The notes under the pieces were generated by a model, which worked only from the letters and a program-made list of their open reading frames with translations, was not told where the DNA came from and made no database searches. A stretch of 64,000 bases of DNA from Paludibacteraceae bacterium (GTDB lineage: Bacteria > Bacteroidota > Bacteroidia > Bacteroidales > Paludibacteraceae): positions 33,459 through 97,458 of the forward strand of contig JAFPYI010000018.1 of NCBI GenBank assembly GCA_017412245.1. Direction: 5' to 3'. Both the position numbers and the translations under genes were made by a program. Positions 7,996-17,036 of the stretch are shown here, piece after piece. Position 1 is the first letter of the stretch. Each line of letters begins with the position of its first letter.

Positions 7996-10900
7996 ATGAG
8001 TTTTTTAGAGATTATTACTAAAATCTTTGGCAACAAGGCACAGAAAGATATGCGTGCCATTCAGCCGATTGTAGAACAAATCAAGGCTGCTTACGAGACC
8101 ATTGATGCATTGAGTAACGATGATTTACGTGCTCGTTCACAGGCTTTGATGGACAAAGTGCAAGCTGCTGTAGCGGACAAAAAAGCACGCATCGCAGAGT
8201 TGAAGGCTTCGATTGAAGGGATGGAAATTGACCAACGTGAAAAAGTGTACAACGAGGTCGATAAGTTAGAAAACGAAATCAAGGAGAAGTACGAAGTCGT
8301 TCTTACGGAGATTTTGCCGGAAGCTTTTGCTATTGTCAAATCCACGGCAAGACGATTTGCAGAGAAAGAGAGCGTAGAGGTTACGGCCACACAAATGGAT
8401 ATGGATTTGGCGGCTGCGCATGACTACGTAGAGATAAAAGGCAAATATGCTATTTGGCATAACCACTGGATGGCCGGAGGAAATGAAATCACGTGGGATA
8501 TGGTTCATTACGATGTCCAACTGTTCGGTGGTGTGGTTCTGCATCAAGGAAAAATTGCCGAGATGGCAACCGGTGAAGGAAAAACATTGGTGGCTACTCT
8601 ACCCGTTTACCTCAACGCTTTGACACACGAAGGTGTACACGTCGTGACCGTAAACGACTATCTGGCTAAACGTGACTGCGAATGGAACGGACCTATCTAT
8701 CAATTCTTAGGACTGACAGTAGATTGTATCGATAGATACAAACCTAATAGTGACGAGAGACGCAAAGCGTATGCATGCGATATTACTTTCGGAACAAACA
8801 ATGAGTTCGGTTTCGATTATCTGCGTGACAACATGGCTACCAGTCCTTTGGATTTGGTACAACGCGGACATAATTTCGCCATTGTCGATGAGGTGGACTC
8901 AGTCTTGATTGACGACGCTCGTACACCGTTGATTATCAGTGGTCCTGTTCCGCGCGGAGAGGATCAGATGTTCGACGAATACAAAGACCGCGTAGCACAA
9001 CTTGTCCGCACGCAAACAACGCTCACCACAAAACTGTTGGCAGAAGCAAAAGCCAAAATGGGTTCAGCAGACGAGAAAGAACGTGAAGCCGGAGAACTGG
9101 CTCTTTTCCGTTCTTTCAAAGGTATGCCAAAAGCCAAAGCGTTGATTAAATTCTTGAGCGAACCGGGTATCAAAGTGCGAATGCAGAAAACCGAAGAGTT
9201 CTATCTGCAGGAGAATGAGAAAAACATGCATATTGCAACCGATGAGTTGTACTTCGTCATTGACGAGAAGAATAAATCCATCGAGTTAACAGATAAAGGT
9301 ATTGACGCATTGACCGGTACAACGGATGACCCGAATTTCTTCGTATTGCCGGATGTGGGTAGCGAAATTGCGGATTTGGAAAACAACCATTCCTTGTCGG
9401 CAGAAGAGAAACAGCAGAAGAAAGACGAGATTTATACCAATTATAGCGTTAAATCCGAACGTGTACACACTGTGCATCAATTGCTCAAAGCCTATACGTT
9501 ATTCGAGAAAGATATCGACTACATCATCGATAACGGCGAAGTAAAAATCGTTGACGAACAAACCGGTCGTATCATGGAAGGTCGTCGTTGGTCGGACGGA
9601 TTGCACCAAGCCGTAGAAGCAAAAGAGAACGTAAAGGTAGAAGGTGCTACACAGACATTTGCTACCATCACGTTGCAGAACTATTTCCGTATGTACCACA
9701 AGTTGTCAGGTATGACCGGTACAGCAGAAACAGAGGCCGGTGAGTTCTGGAATATCTACAAATTGGATGTTGTGGTTATTCCTACCAACAAACCTATTGC
9801 ACGTAATGACATGAACGACCGTATCTATCGCACCGTTCGTGAGAAATACAATGCTGTCATTGAAGAAATCGTGGACATGGTCAATCAAGGAAGACCGGTT
9901 TTGGTAGGTACTACCAGCGTCGAGATCTCCGAATTGCTCAGTCGTATGTTGACGATTCGCAAGATCAAACATAATGTCCTCAATGCTAAACTGCATCAAC
10001 AAGAAGCACAAGTCGTTGCTGAAGCCGGACGCGCAGGAGTTGTTACCATTGCTACCAACATGGCAGGTCGTGGTACCGATATTAAACTGACACCGGAAGT
10101 AAAAGAAGCCGGAGGTTTGGCAATCATCGGTACTGAACGTCATGAGAGTCGTCGCGTGGACCGTCAGTTACGAGGACGTGCAGGACGTCAAGGTGATCCG
10201 GGAAGTTCCGTCTTCTTTGTTTCCCTGGAAGACAACCTGATGCGTATGTTCGGTTCTGAACGTATTGCAAAAGTGATGGATAGCATGGGATTCCAAGAAG
10301 GAGAAATGATTGAGCACTCGATGATTTCGAATTCTATTGAGCGAGCACAGAAAAAAGTTGAGGAGAACAACTTCGGTATGCGTAAACGTTTGATTGAGTA
10401 CGATGATGTGATGAACCAACAACGTAACCTCATTTACGCAAAACGTCGCCACGCTTTGATGGGAGAACGTATTGGTGTAGATATCACCAACATGATCTAC
10501 GATACAGCGGAAGTCATTTTCAATGATGCACGTCAAGCCAATGATTATGATGAACTGCAATACGAAGTAATGCAGACCTTCGCAATGGATGTACCTTTCG
10601 ATGCAGAGACTTTTGCTAACGGGAAACGTGCCGAATTGAGCCAACGGTTGGCGGAAGAAGCTTTGGATTCTTTCAAACGCCGTATGGACAAACTGATGCA
10701 AGTGGCAGACCCTGTCATTCAACAGGTTTACAAAACCAAAGGCGAGATGTATGAGAATATTCTCATCCCTATTACCGATGGTAAACGTGTCTATCAGATT
10801 GCAGTCAATCTCCGTAAAGCCGCAGAAAGCAACAGTAAAGAGGTAGTTCGCGAATTCGAGAAACGTATGTTACTGTATGTCATCGACGATGAATGGAAAG

Positions 10901-11328
10901 AGCATTTACGTCAATTGGACGATCTCAAGCAAAGCGTACAAAATGCTTCGTATGAGCAGAAAGACCCGTTGTTGATTTATAAGTTGGAGTCCTTCCACAT
11001 CTTCGGAGAAATGCTGGATGCACTCAACCGTCGTGCTATTGCTATCTTGCTTCGTGGACAAATCCATACACAAGAGCCGAATAATGTGCAACAAGCACAA
11101 CAACAACGCCATCAGGATTATTCACGTTACCGCACGCAGAAAGACGCTGTTCAGCAAGCAGCACAAGCTTCCGGAGCAGCCGCAGCCGCAGGAAGAGACA
11201 CACGCGAGAATCAGCGTCCGGAACCAATACATGTTGATAAGAAACCGCGTCCGAACGACCCGTGTCCATGCGGAAGCGGAAAGAAATACAAACAATGCCA
11301 CGGCAAATTAGGTGCCACAGGACTGTAA
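7996..11328 (+). CDS. secA: Preprotein translocase ATPase SecA
   Basis: Cytoplasmic/membrane-peripheral motor that drives unfolded preproteins through SecYEG. The Walker A segment ATGEGKT is at ~190-196 and the DEAD-like box [18 protein letters not shown] at ~296-313, followed by the preprotein cross-linking domain and the second helicase lobe ([14 protein letters not shown], then [14 protein letters not shown]). A Gln/Ala-rich linker leads to the C-terminal zinc-binding SEC-C motif ([15 protein letters not shown]). At 1,110 residues it is longer than proteobacterial SecA (~900), as is normal in Bacteroidota, with extra sequence between the N-terminal helices and in NBD1. It is transcribed from the strong promoter at 7908 and followed 6 nt later by the DUF3078 gene. 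Confidence 0.98.
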   Translation: MSFLEIITKIFGNKAQKDMRAIQPIVEQIKAAYETIDALSNDDLRARSQALMDKVQAAVADKKARIAELKASIEGMEIDQREKVYNEVDKLENEIKEKYEVVLTEILPEAFAIVKSTARRFAEKESVEVTATQMDMDLAAAHDYVEIKGKYAIWHNHWMAGGNEITWDMVHYDVQLFGGVVLHQGKIAEMATGEGKTLVATLPVYLNALTHEGVHVVTVNDYLAKRDCEWNGPIYQFLGLTVDCIDRYKPNSDERRKAYACDITFGTNNEFGFDYLRDNMATSPLDLVQRGHNFAIVDEVDSVLIDDARTPLIISGPVPRGEDQMFDEYKDRVAQLVRTQTTLTTKLLAEAKAKMGSADEKEREAGELALFRSFKGMPKAKALIKFLSEPGIKVRMQKTEEFYLQENEKNMHIATDELYFVIDEKNKSIELTDKGIDALTGTTDDPNFFVLPDVGSEIADLENNHSLSAEEKQQKKDEIYTNYSVKSERVHTVHQLLKAYTLFEKDIDYIIDNGEVKIVDEQTGRIMEGRRWSDGLHQAVEAKENVKVEGATQTFATITLQNYFRMYHKLSGMTGTAETEAGEFWNIYKLDVVVIPTNKPIARNDMNDRIYRTVREKYNAVIEEIVDMVNQGRPVLVGTTSVEISELLSRMLTIRKIKHNVLNAKLHQQEAQVVAEAGRAGVVTIATNMAGRGTDIKLTPEVKEAGGLAIIGTERHESRRVDRQLRGRAGRQGDPGSSVFFVSLEDNLMRMFGSERIAKVMDSMGFQEGEMIEHSMISNSIERAQKKVEENNFGMRKRLIEYDDVMNQQRNLIYAKRRHALMGERIGVDITNMIYDTAEVIFNDARQANDYDELQYEVMQTFAMDVPFDAETFANGKRAELSQRLAEEALDSFKRRMDKLMQVADPVIQQVYKTKGEMYENILIPITDGKRVYQIAVNLRKAAESNSKEVVREFEKRMLLYVIDDEWKEHLRQLDDLKQSVQNASYEQKDPLLIYKLESFHIFGEMLDALNRRAIAILLRGQIHTQEPNNVQQAQQQRHQDYSRYRTQKDAVQQAAQASGAAAAAGRDTRENQRPEPIHVDKKPRPNDPCPCGSGKKYKQCHGKLGATGL

Positions 11329-11334
11329 ACAGTA

Positions 11335-12540
11335 TTGAAAAAGAGCCTGATTATATGGGGCTTACTTCTTTGTGCCGTCACTCGTTTGGCGGCACAAGAT
11401 GTAATATCGGATAGTGTTTCCTCACCGTCCGACAGTATTCATTTGCATCCGGACACCTTCAAACTGCAAGACCAACAACGCGCAGCAGATATTGATTTAT
11501 TGCTGTTGCAATTAGTGCAACACCAAGGTGAATTGCTGCATGCCGAAGACACCATTGGACTGACCTACGCAGAACGACTGAAGATTGACTCCCTGCAACG
11601 AGAGATCAAAGAAATCGATTCACTTAGAACCATTAATGCGCAGACGATAGAACGCGTTGTAGCAGAAGTGCCAACATTTGAAATCGAAAAATCATGGGTT
11701 AAAGACGAGCAGGAAGACCGTAATGATGTGCTTCGAGCGATTCGAGACATGCGAACTCCATGGCGAAGAGAAGCAACTGTCATGCTGCAGGTAACGCAGA
11801 CATACGTCACCGACAACTGGTATCAAGGCGGTTCAAGCAGTTTTGCGGGATTGGGAATCTTCAAAGGTCAAGTAGGATATTATTCCGAACGATTCACATG
11901 GGAGAATACCGGAGAATGGCGAATAGGAGGATCTACTATTTCTGCCGACTCATTGCATAAAGTAAACACAACAGACGACATCTTGCGGTTGTACAGCAAA
12001 GCGAACTTACGGGTTGTTCCCAAATTATTTGCTTCTATTTCCGCAGAGTTTGAGACACGACTGTTACCAACTTATAAATCGAACTCGCATGAATTGAAAT
12101 CCGGTCCGTTCTCTCCTGTGCGTTTTAATGCTGCAATAGGTCTGGATTACAAACCGGTTAAAGGACTCAGTATTTCTGTTTCTCCTGTATCCTACAAAGT
12201 GATACACATCATGGATACAGCGCGAATAACAGAGACGGAATTCGGATTGGAAAACGGACAACAAACACAACATAATATCGGTAGTTCTATGCGCGTTGAG
12301 TACACATGGAAACCGGTGCGTGAAGTCTCTTTGGAGAGTAAGTTTTATATGTACACAAACTACAGACATGTTGAGATAGATTTGGAAGTCAACTGCGATT
12401 TTATCATCAATCGGTTTATGTCTGCCCGTTTGATGTTACATCCTCGATATGACTCATCGGTAATTATGAAAGGCGAAGACCATGCCAAAATTCAATTCCG
12501 CGAATTACTGTCCATCGGTTTCGCACATAAGTTTAGATAA
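11335..12540 (+). CDS. DUF3078 family exported protein (probable outer-membrane protein)
   Basis: The only start that gives a proper signal peptide is TTG at 11335: K-K-S followed by a hydrophobic core and a cleavage-like site LAAQ. A Ser/Gln-rich and helical region (~20-125) precedes the DUF3078 domain (from about residue 130), recognised from TPWRREAT, a segment around NWYQGGSSS, and alternating barrel-like strands to the C-terminus (GFAHKFR). Members are widespread in Bacteroidota next to housekeeping genes and have no settled function; the strand pattern and terminal aromatic/basic residues suggest an outer-membrane barrel. It lies 6 nt after secA, so it is probably co-transcribed. The length of 401 residues includes an N-terminal extension. 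Confidence 0.75.
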   Translation: MKKSLIIWGLLLCAVTRLAAQDVISDSVSSPSDSIHLHPDTFKLQDQQRAADIDLLLLQLVQHQGELLHAEDTIGLTYAERLKIDSLQREIKEIDSLRTINAQTIERVVAEVPTFEIEKSWVKDEQEDRNDVLRAIRDMRTPWRREATVMLQVTQTYVTDNWYQGGSSSFAGLGIFKGQVGYYSERFTWENTGEWRIGGSTISADSLHKVNTTDDILRLYSKANLRVVPKLFASISAEFETRLLPTYKSNSHELKSGPFSPVRFNAAIGLDYKPVKGLSISVSPVSYKVIHIMDTARITETEFGLENGQQTQHNIGSSMRVEYTWKPVREVSLESKFYMYTNYRHVEIDLEVNCDFIINRFMSARLMLHPRYDSSVIMKGEDHAKIQFRELLSIGFAHKFR

Positions 12541-12582
12541 ATCAACAAAAAGAATAATTCACAATCTAAAGAAAGGTAAAAT

Positions 12583-13224
12583 ATGAAAAAGTTTCTTTCT
12601 GTTTGCTTGATAGCCCTTTGCGCTACAGCAAATATCATGGCACAAGAGGTAGATAGCGACTTGTGGGATTGGCGTGACCGTCGACACACATTGGCTATCA
12701 GTGGTGGTGCATGCAGTCTTTTCTTCCCGACGAAACAGATTCTTTTCGGTTGGATTCCTGCTGCTGCAGAACACTCCCGTAATTCACATTATTACGGAGA
12801 ATACGGTCTTCAGTACCATTACCAAGTATTGCAATGGATGCGTGTAGGTTTCAAAACTACATGGGAAGGCGACGGATATGATATGTACACCGGCAAAGAA
12901 GACACGGATGTCAAAAAGGGATATACATTAAATCATACCGTGACAGGAATGGCCAGTCTGCAGTTCACTTATTTTAACCGTGAACACTTCCAAGTATACG
13001 CAGGATTAGATGCAGGAGCAGGAGGATATATCGTAGATACTCGATATGACGCCGGTTACGCAGACAGCGATGGCAATCAACATCCTGTTAGCGGTTCAGC
13101 CATTTTTGCTTTCAACATAACACCGGTTGGCATTGCCGGAGGAAATAAAGTTGTATTCGGATACGCAGAACTCAACATTGGCTTTGACGCTATCTTCAAA
13201 GCCGGAATAGGTTTCCATCTCTAA
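12583..13224 (+). CDS. Small outer-membrane beta-barrel-like protein
   Basis: 213 residues with a clear signal peptide (MKKFLSVCLIALCATANIMA) and a mature part made of short amphipathic strands rich in Gly, Tyr and Trp, ending in a strand with terminal hydrophobic residues (GIGFHL). This is the pattern of eight-stranded porin-like barrels. It shares overall layout with the protein at 62061-62714 (signal peptide, ~200 residues, FTYF strand, a Gly-rich middle with DAG/DVNGG, C-terminal aromatic), so the two may be distant paralogues. An A/G-rich leader (aaagaaaggt) precedes the ATG. It is separated from the DUF3078 gene by 42 nt without a recognisable promoter. No function can be given. Confidence 0.6.
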   Translation: MKKFLSVCLIALCATANIMAQEVDSDLWDWRDRRHTLAISGGACSLFFPTKQILFGWIPAAAEHSRNSHYYGEYGLQYHYQVLQWMRVGFKTTWEGDGYDMYTGKEDTDVKKGYTLNHTVTGMASLQFTYFNREHFQVYAGLDAGAGGYIVDTRYDAGYADSDGNQHPVSGSAIFAFNITPVGIAGGNKVVFGYAELNIGFDAIFKAGIGFHL

Positions 13225-13317
13225 AGCGCACAGAGGATAAAATTACTCTCCGCAGAGAGCGACGAGGTCTTGCCATCTAACAAAGGCATCATAAGTACTT
13301 CTCGCAAGAAGCTCGAT

Positions 13318-13866
13318 TTACTTACACAAAGCTTCTAACGCTTGCCAGCGTACGAAAGCTTCGTGACCGTATTTCCAAATGTTGTATTTGATTTTATCTA
13401 AAGCCACTTCTTCGTTGAGGTGGCTTTTGCTATAGAATTTATCTGCATAGCAGATGATTTTTTCTTCCAATGATTGCGGACAATATTCGCGTTCGGGGAT
13501 AGGCAATTCTTCTCGCTCAATCTGCTCTACCGTAATGCCTGTTCCTGTATGACGCTCCGCCACCAAAGCATGCTTCGGCAGTCCTTCTTTGCGCAATAAT
13601 TCTGCGCCCAAATAACCGTGTTCGATGTATTTATGCGGGCCAAAACAATAGATCTTCGGTGCATCGCAATAGATGATTCCTATGTCATGAAGCATCGCTG
13701 CTTCTTCGAGAAATTGTCTGTCAACGAGTCCTTGTTCTTCCCATTGAGGATGTGCATCCAAAATCTGCAATGCTCTATCGGCCACTTGACGACTATGAGT
13801 CAGCAAGATATTCCGTAGTTCCAGGGCATCGGCATAATATTTATCAATGAGCGCTATGTAGTCCAT
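13318..13866 (-). CDS. HD-domain phosphohydrolase
   Basis: 182-residue cytoplasmic protein with the HD metal-binding pattern: H24 (LLTHSRQVA), HD in AAMLHDIGII (~residues 59-60), further His residues in GPHKYIEHGYLGA, and a late Asp in CYADKFYSK. This matches small bacterial HDIG proteins that hydrolyse nucleotides or other phosphomonoesters; the substrate is unknown. The gene overlaps the 3' end of fmt by 23 nt, so it is the last gene of nadK-lgt-fmt-HD and may be translationally coupled. The 93-nt gap to the convergent barrel gene (13225-13317) contains only weak inverted repeats and no convincing terminator. Confidence 0.85.
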   Translation of the reverse strand: MDYIALIDKYYADALELRNILLTHSRQVADRALQILDAHPQWEEQGLVDRQFLEEAAMLHDIGIIYCDAPKIYCFGPHKYIEHGYLGAELLRKEGLPKHALVAERHTGTGITVEQIEREELPIPEREYCPQSLEEKIICYADKFYSKSHLNEEVALDKIKYNIWKYGHEAFVRWQALEALCK

Positions 13867-14776
13867 TCAGTAATGCTTTTGCGTCCATGCGTTTCTTGCC
13901 GGGTAATTGCAATTCCAATATTCGTACTGCTCCTTCTTTGCATGGCACTACGATTTCTCCTTTCCCTTCCGGTCCGGAATGCACTTCTGTTGCATAGATT
14001 TTGACATTCTCAAATGCTTGTCCGCCGATAGTCAGATTTGCCCACGCTGCAGGATACGGACTGAGTCCTCGAACAAAATCATGCACTTGCGTTGCTGTTT
14101 TTTGAGAGAAATGGATCTCACAATCTTCCTTGAAGATTTTAGGAGCAGGTCTTAATTCTGCTATCTCTTGTTGCGGTGTAGTAGGTAACGGTTTTCCGCT
14201 GTTCTCACAATCAATGATGAGGTCCACCGTTCGTGTGACCAGTCCTGTGCCCATTTCCATCAGCCGGTCGTGCACAGAGCCGACATTCTCGTCCTGAGCG
14301 ATAGGAATACGCTCCTGCAAGATGATATTTCCTGTGTCTATCTCATGCTTTAGCATGAACGTAGTAGCTCCTGTCTCTTTATCGCCATTGATGACTGCCC
14401 AATTGATAGGTGCGGCACCGCGGTATTGAGGTAAAAGTGAAGCATGCAGATTGAATGTTCCCAAACGAGGCATAGACCAAACGACTTCAGGCAACATACG
14501 GAAGGCTACCACGATTTGTAAATCTGCTTTATAAGAACGAAGTTCTTCAAGGAAGGACTCATCTTTCAATCTCTCCGGTTGCAGCAGAGGTAATCCGACC
14601 GAAAGCGCATATTTCTTAACATCGGAGAATTGCACTTGATGTCCTCTTCCTGCCGGTTTATCGGGCATAGTAACCACGGCTACAACATTATAGCCGTTTT
14701 CTACCAGCGCCTGCAGACTCGCTACCGCGAATTCCGGCGTGCCCATGTATATGATTCGCAAATCCTGTTTGGTCAT
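13844..14776 (-). CDS. fmt: Methionyl-tRNA formyltransferase
   Basis: Formylates Met-tRNAi using 10-formyl-THF for translation initiation. The start is set at the ATG at 14776, giving MTKQDLRIIYMGTPEFA and 310 residues; a longer frame to 14896 runs through lgt coding sequence and has no homology-like content. The catalytic core is recognisable: LQPERLKD, then FNLHASLLPQYRGAAPINWA with the Asn/His pair, and later HEIDTGNI with the catalytic Asp. The C-terminal OB-like domain starts around residue 210 (PAPKIFKED). The ATG overlaps the lgt stop in an ATGA arrangement, and the 3' end overlaps the HD gene by 23 nt, indicating tight coupling. Confidence 0.96.
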   Translation of the reverse strand: MTKQDLRIIYMGTPEFAVASLQALVENGYNVVAVVTMPDKPAGRGHQVQFSDVKKYALSVGLPLLQPERLKDESFLEELRSYKADLQIVVAFRMLPEVVWSMPRLGTFNLHASLLPQYRGAAPINWAVINGDKETGATTFMLKHEIDTGNIILQERIPIAQDENVGSVHDRLMEMGTGLVTRTVDLIIDCENSGKPLPTTPQQEIAELRPAPKIFKEDCEIHFSQKTATQVHDFVRGLSPYPAAWANLTIGGQAFENVKIYATEVHSGPEGKGEIVVPCKEGAVRILELQLPGKKRMDAKALLNGLHSAH

Positions 14777-15732
14777 TTCTTCTTCGGTGTATCTTTGATA
14801 CTTGGCGGCACTTCCGTCACAACGGGTGAAAGCGGACGTCTGTATGCACGAATAATGAGGTAGATACCTATTAAAATAAACGGCAAGCTGAGCCATTGTC
14901 CCATATTCAGCACATGCCCTGCTTCAAAAGCCTCTTGGTCATTTTTGATGAATTCCAGCAGGAAACGAGTGACGAAGACAATCTCAAAGAAAATACCCAA
15001 AAGCAGTCCTTCTCTTCTGCGTGCTTCCGTGTGCCAATAGAGCGGCCATGTAACACAAAGCGCTGCAAAGCAATAGAGAATCTCGTAAATCTGCGTCGGA
15101 TGGCAAGGAACCGTTTGTCCGTCGCGAACGAAAATAAATCCCCATGGCAGATCAGTAGGCCCACCGTAAATCTCGCTATTGAAGAGGTTTCCGAGACGAA
15201 TCAGCATTGCCGTGAAGCAAACGCCGACACAAAGACGGTCAAGAATCCAAAGCCACGAAGTGCCGTACTGCGGATAACGACTGAAATGGAATTTATTCAG
15301 GCCGAAAGCTGCAATAATCAATCCTATTGCTCCACCATGACTACTCAATCCGCCTTCCCAAATCTTAAGCAACATTAACGGATGCTCAATATACGGGTTG
15401 CGATAATTGAATGCCCATCCGAAGAGATGCCACGGTTCGGTGGAAATACGCATATACTCGCAGTAGTTTCGCAGTGCAGGATTGGTCACATCGTGCCATT
15501 CATAGAACCAGCAATGGCCTATTCTCGCGCCGATAATCACACCTGCTGCCATCCAGAAAAACATCTGGTCCGGCCATTCTTTCGGACAGTTTTCGTGTTT
15601 GTACATCCGCTCGTTCACCACCCAGCAGATATATAATCCTATCGCCCAAAGCAAACCGTACCAACGGATGCCTCCATCTCCAATGTGGATTAATATCGGG
15701 TCCACATCCCATGTAATAAAATTGAATAACAT
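14773..15732 (-). CDS. lgt: Phosphatidylglycerol--prolipoprotein diacylglyceryl transferase
   Basis: Inner-membrane enzyme that adds diacylglycerol to the lipobox Cys of prolipoproteins. Of the 319 residues, about seven segments are membrane-spanning. Signature segments are visible: an N-terminal RWYGLLWAIG, GARIGHCWFYEW, SSHGGAIG, and the Lgt signature RLGNLFNSEIYGGPTD with essential Arg/Asn residues, then HPTQIYEIL. The length is somewhat above E. coli Lgt (291) because of a longer central loop (the CEYMRISTEPW region) and a basic C-tail. Third of the four genes read from 16662 are fmt and lgt in order nadK-lgt-fmt-HD; 36 nt separate lgt from nadK, including a small GTTTGC/GCAAAC hairpin. 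Many substrate lipoproteins are encoded in this window. Confidence 0.96.
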   Translation of the reverse strand: MLFNFITWDVDPILIHIGDGGIRWYGLLWAIGLYICWVVNERMYKHENCPKEWPDQMFFWMAAGVIIGARIGHCWFYEWHDVTNPALRNYCEYMRISTEPWHLFGWAFNYRNPYIEHPLMLLKIWEGGLSSHGGAIGLIIAAFGLNKFHFSRYPQYGTSWLWILDRLCVGVCFTAMLIRLGNLFNSEIYGGPTDLPWGFIFVRDGQTVPCHPTQIYEILYCFAALCVTWPLYWHTEARRREGLLLGIFFEIVFVTRFLLEFIKNDQEAFEAGHVLNMGQWLSLPFILIGIYLIIRAYRRPLSPVVTEVPPSIKDTPKKK

Positions 15733-15768
15733 TTTAAGATCTAAAATCTAAACGTTTGCTTTGCAAAC

Positions 15769-16662
15769 TTATTTTCCCCAATTCAGTTTTGCCTGTAATG
15801 ATTTCAAGAAACTGTTATTACCTATTTGCACCACTTTGACGGTATAAGGCGCGCGTTCGATATGGAGAGACATCTCCGGTGTGAGCGTCTGACTTCTTCC
15901 GTCCACGGAAACCATATACGCGTCGTAACGACTAGTTATCTCCAGGTCAAATTTCCAATCGTCCGGCACAACCAACGGTTTGACCGTCAAACTATGCGGA
16001 GCAATCGGTGTGATGATGATTCCTCTTGACTGCGGAACCATTAACGGTCCGCCGATAGACAAATTATATGCTGTACTGCCGGTTGGAGTGGCAATAACCA
16101 AACCGTCGGAATGGTAAGTATGCAGGAGTTCTCCATTCACTTTGAGTTCGATGGAAAGCATGCTACTCAAACCCTGTTTGAGAATAGCTATCTCGTTCAA
16201 TGCATTCGGTGCAAGAATCAGTCCGTCGCGTTTCACTCCGTCTTTATCAAGAATAGTCAGTTGCAAGAGACTTCTCTGCTCAATGGTGTATTCGCCGTTG
16301 ACTAATTTATGCAAGATATCATCGACGTCTTGCGATTGCACTTCTGCCAAGAAGCCCAGATGACCATAATTGATACCTAAGATAGGTATATTCTTGTCTC
16401 CGATAGCAGCGGCACTGGTTAAAAATGTACCGTCACCACCTACGGAAAGCGCAAAATCTATAGGTTCGCCATATACGTTTTCGGGTTGCTTGTCTCCATC
16501 CCAGTTTTCAGGGAATCCGGGATACTCACGCAAGTTCATCTCTTGGCGCAATTCCTGCGAAAGCAGCACGTTGATTCCTTTGTCTGTCATGAATTGCAAG
16601 ATATGCTGCACTTCCTGCAAAGTCTCGCTCTTCATGGCGTTTCCAAAAATCGCAATTGTCAT
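15769..16662 (-). CDS. nadK: NAD kinase
   Basis: Makes NADP from NAD and ATP in the cytoplasm. The start is placed at the ATG at 16662 (MTIAIFGNAMK): the longer frame to 16725 runs through the promoter. The resulting protein has 297 residues, normal for the family. The GGDGT motif (VGGDGTFL) with the catalytic Asp lies near residue 80. NALNEIAI and the TPTGSTAYNLSIGGP segment of the C-terminal NAD-binding domain follow. It is first in the minus-strand unit nadK-lgt-fmt-HD. In many Bacteroidales genomes nadK sits divergently next to pdxJ; here a leucine-rich-repeat gene lies between them. Confidence 0.96.
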   Translation of the reverse strand: MTIAIFGNAMKSETLQEVQHILQFMTDKGINVLLSQELRQEMNLREYPGFPENWDGDKQPENVYGEPIDFALSVGGDGTFLTSAAAIGDKNIPILGINYGHLGFLAEVQSQDVDDILHKLVNGEYTIEQRSLLQLTILDKDGVKRDGLILAPNALNEIAILKQGLSSMLSIELKVNGELLHTYHSDGLVIATPTGSTAYNLSIGGPLMVPQSRGIIITPIAPHSLTVKPLVVPDDWKFDLEITSRYDAYMVSVDGRSQTLTPEMSLHIERAPYTVKVVQIGNNSFLKSLQAKLNWGK

Positions 16663-16692
16663 AAGGCCACAATACGGTAATATAAAAAACGC

Positions 16693-16727
16693 TGCAAAAT
16701 TACTGTAAAATTTTGACATGTGCAAAT
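16693..16727 (-). promoter_or_regulatory. Promoter of nadK-lgt-fmt-HD
   Basis: Read on the minus strand: TTTG (16726-16723) within TTTGCACATGTCAAAA, a 20-nt spacer, then TAATTTTG (16702-16695). The predicted leader to the nadK ATG is about 25 nt. Confidence 0.75.
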
Positions 16728-16748
16728 AAAAAATTAAAAATCACGGCA

Positions 16749-16772
16749 TATATACATATAAATATGTATATA
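16749..16772. promoter_or_regulatory. A/T-rich inverted repeat between nadK and the LRR gene
   Basis: TATATACAT (16749-16757) and ATGTATATA (16764-16772) are perfect arms around a 6-nt spacer. The dyad sits between the two divergent promoters and could be an operator, or simply A/T-rich sequence. The rest of 16773-16906 shows no gene. Confidence 0.35.
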
Positions 16773-16906
16773 TAGGTATGGGTGGGATACGTTAAAACCA
16801 CGATGAGACCAGGCAATTAGTATGTGCGGAGTATGGAAATTGGTAGCACAAGAGTGGCAGATATTTTGTTTTTGGTGATTATTTTTAATAAAAAGTTATT
16901 AAAGTC

Positions 16907-16981
16907 TTGCATATATCAAAAAAATGTAGTAATTTTGCAGCGTAAAATTGTGTGCATCCGCGAACCAACGATTGGTGCACA
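16907..16981 (+). promoter_or_regulatory. Promoter and leader hairpin of the LRR-pdxJ transcript
   Basis: CTTGCATATATC (16906-16917) with TAATTTTG at 16930-16937, nearly identical to the secA promoter over ~35 nt. The leader begins with a hairpin: TGTGCA (16951-16956) pairs with TGCACA (16976-16981) and encloses CCAA/TTGG. Confidence 0.78.
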
Positions 16982-17036
16982 TAGTAAGAAATCAAGACAG
17001 ACCATAAAAATAACTGAATAATAAACGACTAAAACA

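Noticed and set aside
10168-10722. Open frame of 184 codons antisense to secA
   Set aside because: Fully inside secA on the other strand, His/Cys-rich without motifs, no promoter; a shadow of the real gene.
14777-14896. 40-codon N-terminal extension of fmt
   Set aside because: It lies in lgt coding sequence in another frame; the ATG at 14776 gives the conserved N-terminus and an ATGA overlap with lgt.
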